64,000 bases of DNA, taken from the NCBI GenBank assembly GCA_900540845.1, contig UQHS01000007.1, positions 1 through 64,000 of the forward strand. The letters run 5' to 3'. Shown here piece after piece: positions 9,066 through 15,380 of the stretch. This DNA is from an uncultured Collinsella sp. (lineage in GTDB: Bacteria > Actinomycetota > Coriobacteriia > Coriobacteriales > Coriobacteriaceae). The notes beneath the pieces were generated by a model that had not been told where the DNA came from, searched no databases, and saw only the letters and a list, made by a program, of their open reading frames with translations. A program made the position numbers and the translations under genes. Within the stretch, counting starts at the first letter, position 1. Every line of letters begins with the position of its first letter.

Positions 9066-9931
9066 GATCGCAAGTGCCTTCCCATCCGATTACCGAGCAA
9101 TCTCGCAACGCAGTCACCCGCGAATGCGATCATATCCCGATATTCCCCATTCGCTTGTAAACCCTTGAATACGTATTCGAGCAGTCTAAATCCCTCTTCC
9201 TTTTCCGAGGAATCCGCCAGTTCGTCTGAGTGACATTTCAAAAATGATCCAATTGCAATATTGCGAGCGAACTGTTGTCTAAACGTCAGATTATGCGAAT
9301 GGAAGACACAGGCTTCAGCAACATAACAAACGATCATGCCAGATCTCAGGCAACGAGCAGCAGCGAGCATGTCCTCATTTGTGGAGCATGGAGCGGGGAT
9401 TCCACCGATAATGCTAAGGGATGAGCGGCGATACATACAGCAGACATCAGAAGAGAAGAATGCCTTGATTCCGAGACGAGCGATATCTTTTTCGGTTCGC
9501 TTGTTTGACTGATCTGGATAGTTGAATTCCCTCACCAACCTCTCGAAGGGTCGCGCATCCTCCTTGGGGAGCTGGCGGGCGGACGCAATGGCTACATCCC
9601 GATCTTCAAAGGGGAGCAGCAACTTCTCAATCAAGAATTCATCAGTCGGAACGGCATCCTGCGTCATTAATAATATGAAATCACCAGCTGACTCGCTAAA
9701 GCCCAAATTTCTAGTTGCTCCGTGATCGAAATCATCTCTCTTGATCTCAATCACACGAACGAGAGGATGCGCGCTCGCAATCTCGACCGTACGGTCATCG
9801 GAGCTCGAATCTATCACGATAATCTCGCTTGGAGCAACGGTCTGGCTCTCCAGAAGAACCAGCAAGTCTTCGATTAACGACTCGGCATTAAGCGTCGGTA
9901 TAATCACGGAAACACAATTGCTTTCCCTCAC
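9062..9931 (-). CDS. family 2 glycosyltransferase, rhamnosyltransferase-like
   Basis: A 289-residue GT2 enzyme. The N-terminal VSVIIPTLNAESLI and IIVIDSSSDDRTVE strands are followed by DFDHGATRNLGF and LLMTQDAVPTDEF. The combination DHGATRN plus TQDA-P is what I associate with bacterial rhamnosyltransferases. It overlaps the downstream glycosyltransferase and the upstream sugar transferase by four bases each (ATGA junctions), so three genes form a tightly coupled unit that would build the lipid-linked repeat. The donor (probably dTDP-rhamnose from rfbA/rfbB) is inferred, not demonstrated. Confidence 0.9.
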   Translation of the reverse strand: MRESNCVSVIIPTLNAESLIEDLLVLLESQTVAPSEIIVIDSSSDDRTVEIASAHPLVRVIEIKRDDFDHGATRNLGFSESAGDFILLMTQDAVPTDEFLIEKLLLPFEDRDVAIASARQLPKEDARPFERLVREFNYPDQSNKRTEKDIARLGIKAFFSSDVCCMYRRSSLSIIGGIPAPCSTNEDMLAAARCLRSGMIVCYVAEACVFHSHNLTFRQQFARNIAIGSFLKCHSDELADSSEKEEGFRLLEYVFKGLQANGEYRDMIAFAGDCVARLLGNRMGRHLRS

Positions 9932-10632
9932 TGTCCGCTTCCCATCGCTTTGAAGGTCCTGACAAAAATTCGCAGGTCCAGCGCCAAACTCGCGTGCCTC
10001 ACGTAGAACAGCTCAAGCATCTGCCTATCGCCGTTTTCCCACGTTGCGTTATTGCGCTCGGTCACCTGCCACCAGCCGGTAATACCGGGCTTCACTGACA
10101 AAAACTCGTCGCGGGCGTTGCCGAACTCGTAGGTCTCCTCCTCCGTCACGGGCCTGGGGCCGATCACCGACAACTCTCCGGTGAGCACGTTGAGAAACTG
10201 GGGCAGCTCATCCAGGCTGGTGTTGCGCAGGAATCTGCCAATGCGCGTGATGCGCGGATCGTCATCGACCTTCTGCTCACGCTCCCACTGCTCCAGCTGT
10301 TCGGGAGTCATATACCGCTCGGGATTGGTGTGCGCATCCGTCACCATGGAGCGAATCTTCCAAATGCGGATCTTCTTGCCATTCAGGCCAATGCGCTCCT
10401 GGCGAAAAAACGGAACGCCAGGGGAATCGACCATCACGAGCAGGCACAAAACCGCGACGGGCAGGGTGAGAATCGCACAAACCATGGCACTAAACACAAT
10501 GTCGAACAAGCGCTTTATAAAACGATATCCCGCGCCACCAGGCTTGGGCGCGGGGACCGTATCGTCCGGTGGCGGGACGCGGAAATCTCCCCGCTTTGCC
10601 ACACGAGAGCGAGTAGCCTGTTCTTCACTCAT
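9928..10632 (-). CDS. undecaprenyl-phosphate sugar-1-phosphate transferase
   Basis: This bacterial sugar transferase (WbaP/EpsL-like catalytic domain) would start repeat-unit synthesis by moving a sugar-1-phosphate onto undecaprenyl phosphate. It shows the N-terminal membrane helix ending in a proline break (FDIVFSAMVCAILTLPVAVL), then FFRQERIG, KIRSMV, TSLDELPQFLNVLTGELS and SVKPGITGWWQV, all family signatures. The ATG at 10632 (234 residues) follows AAGGA by seven bases. An in-frame GTG at 10668 after a G-rich stretch would add twelve residues and cannot be excluded. It is first in the glycan operon after the LoaP-like gene. Its G+C is nearer to the chromosome than that of the downstream genes. 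Confidence 0.93.
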   Translation of the reverse strand: MSEEQATRSRVAKRGDFRVPPPDDTVPAPKPGGAGYRFIKRLFDIVFSAMVCAILTLPVAVLCLLVMVDSPGVPFFRQERIGLNGKKIRIWKIRSMVTDAHTNPERYMTPEQLEQWEREQKVDDDPRITRIGRFLRNTSLDELPQFLNVLTGELSVIGPRPVTEEETYEFGNARDEFLSVKPGITGWWQVTERNNATWENGDRQMLELFYVRHASLALDLRIFVRTFKAMGSGQ

Positions 10633-10698
10633 GACCTCATCCTTCGTGAGATCTCTCGGCTCGGCCACGGGCCCTTCCCCCTTTGGTCAATTCGAGCC

Positions 10699-11211
10699 TT
10701 ATTTCTTGGACACAATCTCCAGCCCAACTCGAATCGTTTTACGTCGTCCGAACATTTCCATATCCACCCATGCCAGGCGCTTGTGACGATCGATGCGCGC
10801 AATGCTCGCCTCCTGACCCTTCAGGGGCCCAGAGGTCACCACCACGCGATCACCCTCGATGACGCCCTCGCTCATCTCCACAACATGCGTTTCCGCGTTT
10901 GTATGAACGTTGATCCAAGTGACCTCATCGCTGGTAAGGGGCAAGAATGTATCGCCTGCAGACCCAAGAATCCGGGTAAACGTCGGCACCGCCCGAAGCA
11001 GCTGCCACACCTCCAACGGATCATCGGTTTGCACAAACACATAACCGGGGAAGAGCCGTTCGCACTTCTTTTCCCAGGCGCCGTCTTTACGCCGCATAAC
11101 CTCGCGACGGGGGACAAAACAATCCTCCACAACGCTCCGAGCAAGCTTCGCAATCATGCTGGCAGCCTTGGTCTCTTGACCACCGACCACCTGAACAACG
11201 TAAATGCCCAC
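10699..11211 (-). CDS. loaP: LoaP-like NusG paralogue (specialised antitermination factor)
   Basis: A 170-residue NusG-family protein: N-terminal NGN fold beginning IYVVQVVGGQE, the CERLFPGYVFVQ stretch, then a C-terminal KOW motif GDRVVVTSGPLKGQEASI (about 120-137). LoaP/UpxY-type paralogues bind RNA polymerase and help it read through terminators in long polysaccharide or antibiotic operons. It is the first gene of this cluster, matching that role, and it is not the housekeeping nusG, which lies with secE elsewhere. Start is GTG at 11211; an in-frame TGA two codons upstream rules out a longer product. The ribosome site is AAAGG or GAGGTG, partly too close. Confidence 0.85.
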   Translation of the reverse strand: MGIYVVQVVGGQETKAASMIAKLARSVVEDCFVPRREVMRRKDGAWEKKCERLFPGYVFVQTDDPLEVWQLLRAVPTFTRILGSAGDTFLPLTSDEVTWINVHTNAETHVVEMSEGVIEGDRVVVTSGPLKGQEASIARIDRHKRLAWVDMEMFGRRKTIRVGLEIVSKK

Positions 11212-11245
11212 GGCACCTCATACCTTTCCGCATGGCTTCGCCAAT

Positions 11246-11348
11246 ACTCACTTGCACATGAGTTAGCTTCGCCATACAAAAGCGATACATATTCAAACCC
11301 CCAACCGCTCTTCCGCAACGCGCACTCAGCGACGATTACCGGCAATCG
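11246..11348 (-). promoter_or_regulatory. structured leader of the LoaP-headed operon
   Basis: Two small hairpins lie in the roughly 145-base untranslated leader: CGATT-GCCGGT-AATCG at 11333-11348 and ACTCA with an 8-base loop and TGAGT at 11246-11263. LoaP-type factors are known to be recruited through an RNA hairpin in the leader of their target operon, so the first hairpin, close to the predicted transcription start, is a candidate recognition element. The assignment is inferred from position and shape only. Confidence 0.4.
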
Positions 11349-11363
11349 GGATATGTAACCAAC

Positions 11364-11391
11364 ACTATAGCGCAAGGAGGGCACCCCCCAA
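11364..11391 (-). promoter_or_regulatory. predicted promoter of the polysaccharide cluster
   Basis: On the minus strand TTGGGG (11386-11391) and TATAGT (11364-11369) are 16 bases apart, resembling a sigma-70-type promoter. Transcription would start near 11357, leaving a leader of about 145 bases before the LoaP-like gene. Confidence 0.5.
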
Positions 11392-11519
11392 CTTAGTCAT
11401 ATGTTGATAGTCTGCAGACAATTTTCTTCACTTGTTACCCATGTATGCCATTGCAGCCCATTTTGGGTACCATGAGAGTTCACTTCCCATAACCCCTCGC
11501 GTACGTTTGAAGGATTCCC

Positions 11520-12185
11520 ATGGTCCGCGTTGATATTGAAAGCATTGTGATGGCCACAGGGCCGGTGCCCTCCGTTGTTGTCCTGCGCGAACGCAGGCCG
11601 TCGAGCGAATCCGATGCGCCGCTCCGCGCGCTCAGCATTCAAACCGGCTCCTATGAAGCGGCCGCCATTGGCGGCGGGATGGACCAGGCAAAATCCCCCG
11701 CGCGCCCCATCGCGCACGATCTGCTTCTCACCACCGTCCAGCAGCTTGGTGCCAAGGTCGAACGCGTGGAGATACGCCACTGGGACGCGCCGGTGTTCTA
11801 TGCCGACGTTGTTTTGGGGCGCGACGGTATCAACTGCCCTGATGAACGCGAAGACGCAGAGGGCGGTGATCGCGAGGCGCTGCTCGACAGTGCAACCGCT
11901 GGCGACGCATCGGGCGGACGTGTGGGCGAGGCCGGCCATCCCAGCACCGATGTCCGTCGCCCGGACCAGCCCAAATCGACTCACAGCGAAATCAGGATCG
12001 ATGCCCGACCGAGCGACGCTATCGCCCTGGCCGCGCGCTCAAACGCGCCCATTTATGTTGAAGACGACGTCATGAACCGCGCAGGCAGCATCTCGCTGCA
12101 ATCCAACGCCAGCGAAGGTGCCGCCGAGAAGGAAATCGAGCGGTTCGACGAGTTTGTCCAGAACCTTTCGCCCGACGACTTCTAA
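11520..12185 (+). CDS. bifunctional nuclease family protein (DUF151)
   Basis: A 221-residue protein whose N-terminal two thirds match the bifunctional nuclease (BFN) family: VRVDIESIVMA, VVVLRERR, LSIQTGSYEAAAIGGGMD and RPIAHDLLLTTVQQLGAKVERVEI are the family's successive conserved blocks. Members have been described as nucleases or as stress- and mycothiol-linked proteins; the physiological role is unsettled. The middle (about 110-160) holds a polar low-complexity insert before the last conserved strand IDARPSDAIALAARSNAPIY. ATG at 11520 has AAGGA five bases upstream. It converges with the glycoside hydrolase, with stops only seven bases apart. Confidence 0.85.
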   Translation: MVRVDIESIVMATGPVPSVVVLRERRPSSESDAPLRALSIQTGSYEAAAIGGGMDQAKSPARPIAHDLLLTTVQQLGAKVERVEIRHWDAPVFYADVVLGRDGINCPDEREDAEGGDREALLDSATAGDASGGRVGEAGHPSTDVRRPDQPKSTHSEIRIDARPSDAIALAARSNAPIYVEDDVMNRAGSISLQSNASEGAAEKEIERFDEFVQNLSPDDF

Positions 12186-12192
12186 ATCGCTG

Positions 12193-14637
12193 CTAACGGG
12201 TCGAGGAAATCGCGCGGGTGAGCTCACGCACAACCCGTGCAAAACCCGTGAGGTAGTGCCCATTGAGCATGCCCACGAAACCCTCGACCGCCCCCAGCGG
12301 GACGCCGCTCGTGGTGAGCGAACGCAGCGGCATGTCCGCCGCCATCTCCCTCATCATCGTCCTCTGAATGTGGTCCATCTTGCTGGCGGGTTCCGCCACA
12401 ACCCAATCGATGATGCGGAACATTCGGCGACCAAACCAGCTCGCCGCCATGTCCTCAACCGTAGAATCAACGGTGAAGGGAACGACGGAACGGGGTCCAG
12501 GTAGTTCCGATCCATAGAGCTGCGTAAACGCAGACTCCGCCTCGGGCTCGGCAAAACAGCCGGCATGCGGCTTCTCATATATCGACGGGACCGCGATGGG
12601 GCGGTTGTGCTGCGGGAAATCCGAAGCAGCCCGGGGCGGTTCGCGACGAGCGACCTCGACTACTCCGTCCTCCGACACCTCAAGCTGCAGGCGCAGGCGC
12701 ACGTCGCGACTGGACGCAGAAGCCCGAAGCTCGTATGCCCCCGCACACACAACCCACTCATGAGCCGAAGCATCCCAGCTCCGCACGGCCTCCACCCCCA
12801 AAGAGAACTCAACCGCCCGTTCCTCGCCGGGTTCCACATGCACCTTGCGAAACGCGACGAGCTTTTGTGGTGGACGAGGAGGCGGCATCACTCCGGCCGA
12901 GGGTGCCATGTACAGCTGCACGACGTCGGCACCGGCGCGAACACCGGTGTTTTTTACCAGCAACCTCACGCGCCCATGATTCACCTCCAGGTTGCGGTAC
13001 TCAAACTGCGTGTACGACAAGCCAAACCCAAACGGAAATGCAGGGTCGACACCCACCGCATCGTAATAGCGATATCCCACGAACACGCTCTCGCGGTAAT
13101 GCACCTCGCGGTCCATATCGGGGAACGTAGAACCGAGCGCCGTGTCTGCCAGGCGCTGGGGCCAAGTTTCGGCAAGCTTTCCACTGGGATTCACATCACC
13201 CGCGAGCACGTCGACCGCCGCGCCGCCACCCTGGCAACCGGAGAGATACATCAACAGGATCGCAGCGGGCTTATCGTGCCAGGGCATCTCCATGGGCGCG
13301 CCGCCCTGCAGCACCACAACAGTTCGCGGATTGGCGGCGCACACGCGCTCGATGAGCTCCACGTGCCCTCGAGGCATCACCATGAGCTTGCGGTCGAATC
13401 CCTCCGATTCGTAGCGGGCGGGCAAACCCGCCACCACAACGGCAACGTCTGCATCGGAGGCAACGCGCTCCGCCTCAGCCAGCAGCTGCTCGTTGGTCTC
13501 TCCCATCTGGGGTTCGTAACCATCGGCGTACGTGGCGGCAAACCCACGTTGTTCGATGCGATACCAGATGTTGTCCAGAAACTTTGGGTTGATACGCGAC
13601 GACCCCGAACCCTGGTACCGCGGCAGGCGGGCAAACGCCCCGATAACCGCCACCGTTTGCGTTGTGTTCAGCGGGAGCGTTCCCTCATTTTTAAGCAGCA
13701 CTGCACTTTGTGCCGCGGCGCGGCGGGCGAGGTCTGCATGGGATCGATAAAACGTCTCTTTGTCCGCCGTGGCCACGGGTGGGCACTTGGGCTTGATCCG
13801 CGAGGTCAAGCGGGCAAGAGCCTCCACGCGCTCATCAGGGTCCTCCTCGCCCAACTCGCCAGACCGCACCGCCTCCGCGATGGCCGAGGCGTGATCGCGG
13901 CGCGGGCCAGGCATGCACAAGTCGAGACCCGCGTGAACCGACGCCACACTTGAACTCATGGCTCCCCAGTCGCTGACCGCAGCCCCGTCGAACCCCCACT
14001 CGTCGCGCAGCACGTCCTGCAGCAGCCAGCGATTCTGAGAACAATACTCACCATTGAGGCGGTTGTACGCTGTCATGATGGTACAGGGATGCGCCGACTT
14101 CACCACGTACTCGAAAGGGGCAAGATACAGCTCCCGCAACGCGCGCTCATCTATGACGGAGTCCGCCACCATGCGGGCGTGCTCCTGGCTGTTACCTGCG
14201 AAATGCTTGAGGCAGGCACCCACGCCGCGGCTCTGAATGCCACGAACCATTGCAGCGCCCATCTCGCCGGAGACGACGGGGTCCTCGCTGAAATACTCAA
14301 AATTGCGTCCGCACAGCGGATGTCGCTTTATGTTGACTCCTGGGCCAAGAACGACATCGACACCCTGGTTGGCAGCCTCCTCGCCGAGGGCGGCGCCGAC
14401 TTCTTCGATGAGATCGGGATCAAACGAACACGCGAGCGCGGCGGCAGAGGGGAAACATGTTGCCGGTACGCTCTCGGCAATGCCCAAATGGTCGCTGGAT
14501 CCCTCCTGCTTGCGCAGGCCATGCGGTCCATCCGAAAGCGTTAGGGCTGCCACCCCGAGCCGCTCGTCACCATAGGTGCGCCAGTGGGAGGCGCCGGCGA
14601 GCAGGCGCGCCTTATCCTCTATCGAAACACGCTCCAT
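12193..14637 (-). CDS. family 3 glycoside hydrolase (beta-glucosidase-like)
   Basis: An 814-residue cytoplasmic GH3 enzyme (no signal peptide), expected to release terminal beta-linked sugars from oligosaccharides. The N-terminal barrel includes LGPGVNIKRHPLCGRNFEYF, KHFAGNSQE and the nucleophile aspartate in GAAVSDWGAM. The second domain starts near AAAQSAVLLKNEGTLPL, and a fibronectin-III-like domain follows (ADVVQLYMAP, then PPQKLVAFRKV). About 150 extra residues at the C-terminus match nothing I recognise. I chose ATG 14637, eight bases after GAGGGG, because the domain begins immediately after it; the frame is open to 14679. No transporter or regulator lies beside it. Confidence 0.92.
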   Translation of the reverse strand: MERVSIEDKARLLAGASHWRTYGDERLGVAALTLSDGPHGLRKQEGSSDHLGIAESVPATCFPSAAALACSFDPDLIEEVGAALGEEAANQGVDVVLGPGVNIKRHPLCGRNFEYFSEDPVVSGEMGAAMVRGIQSRGVGACLKHFAGNSQEHARMVADSVIDERALRELYLAPFEYVVKSAHPCTIMTAYNRLNGEYCSQNRWLLQDVLRDEWGFDGAAVSDWGAMSSSVASVHAGLDLCMPGPRRDHASAIAEAVRSGELGEEDPDERVEALARLTSRIKPKCPPVATADKETFYRSHADLARRAAAQSAVLLKNEGTLPLNTTQTVAVIGAFARLPRYQGSGSSRINPKFLDNIWYRIEQRGFAATYADGYEPQMGETNEQLLAEAERVASDADVAVVVAGLPARYESEGFDRKLMVMPRGHVELIERVCAANPRTVVVLQGGAPMEMPWHDKPAAILLMYLSGCQGGGAAVDVLAGDVNPSGKLAETWPQRLADTALGSTFPDMDREVHYRESVFVGYRYYDAVGVDPAFPFGFGLSYTQFEYRNLEVNHGRVRLLVKNTGVRAGADVVQLYMAPSAGVMPPPRPPQKLVAFRKVHVEPGEERAVEFSLGVEAVRSWDASAHEWVVCAGAYELRASASSRDVRLRLQLEVSEDGVVEVARREPPRAASDFPQHNRPIAVPSIYEKPHAGCFAEPEAESAFTQLYGSELPGPRSVVPFTVDSTVEDMAASWFGRRMFRIIDWVVAEPASKMDHIQRTMMREMAADMPLRSLTTSGVPLGAVEGFVGMLNGHYLTGFARVVRELTRAISSTR

Positions 14638-15179
14638 CGCGGTACCCCTCACAGCGGCGACACTTTGCACAGCAGGCAATCATTTTTGTTTTATACCCAT
14701 GCGGCTGAGTTGGGGAGCGACGAAACTAACTCTGTGCGGGGCCAGGGCAAAACCACCGCGCAGCGGCCGCGAGCAGACGGTGGGGCTGCCTCGGTAAAAT
14801 CCACCACATGTGGACGTCTCAACTGAGACACGGCGAAACCCGCCCGTCGCAGGCGGCTGCAAATTGGCCACACGAGGTGTTCACCAATGCCGATTACGAT
14901 ATAACAGGGTGTTGTTAATTAATATGTGCGGGGTTTATCGAACTGGGTCGAGTAGACATGTTTTTCCGCCAACAAATTCGAGGAATTATCCCTTGATTGG
15001 GCCCTCAAAACGAGTGCATACTCACGAGCTTTGAATAAACCCCACACATATTAATTACTGACCCCCCTCCTTGCAGAGAATCCAATCAATTTGCAAGTGC
15101 GGAGCCCGGAATCGAGCTTTTTCGAACGTAGGAACGGGCTCCAAAAGCGGGTGCGGGGCACCGGGATTAGATCTGCATC
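14638..15179. other. intergenic region between the GH3 gene and the gyrA terminator
   Basis: No convincing gene was found here. The region holds the leader of the GH3 gene, a 142-base inverted-repeat element (14916-15057) and, from 15093, a large hairpin with GGAGCCCG/CGGGCTCC arms. Together with the hairpins right of 15180 this makes an unusually structured spacer downstream of gyrA. Confidence 0.6.
14916..15057. repeat. MITE-like element with 27-base imperfect terminal inverted repeats
   Basis: The left arm (14916-14942, starting TAATTAATATGTG) and right arm (15030-15057, ending CACATATTAATTA) are inverted copies differing at about three positions, including the block GGGGTTTAT. The 87-base centre codes for nothing obvious. 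AT-rich ends in a GC-rich setting and a compact 142-base size fit a miniature inverted-repeat element. It could alternatively be a large regulatory hairpin. No transposase was seen in the window. Confidence 0.6.
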
Positions 15180-15213
15180 AAAAAGCGGGGGTGCGCGCGG
15201 CGCACCCCCGCTT
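15180..15213 (-). terminator. rho-independent terminator of gyrA
   Basis: A perfect 14-base-pair stem (arms 15183-15196 and 15200-15213) with a 3-base loop is followed on the minus strand by five T residues. It lies about 170 bases after the gyrA stop. Two further hairpins (around 15219-15240 and 15319-15345) sit between it and gyrA. Confidence 0.88.
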
Positions 15214-15380
15214 ATCAAACCTCGCGTCGAACGCGAGGAAAAATGTCGAACCCCGCATCGCAGTTCTTGGACCGCGAAAAGAGCCCTCGCCGAGAATTAC
15301 GACCTCTTCCACCAGGAAGGCTCCCACCCCTCGGTCGGGAGCCTCCACCCCTCGGGAAGGCCCCATCTCCGGGCGAGCTC

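Noticed and set aside
11087..11296. Possible leader peptide frame overlapping the LoaP-like gene start
   Set aside because: No ribosome site before its ATG, and most of it overlaps the conserved start of the LoaP-like gene in another frame.
12565..13953. A 462-codon plus-strand frame opposite the GH3 gene
   Set aside because: Shadow frame; the GH3 strand has a full set of catalytic motifs and a good ribosome site.
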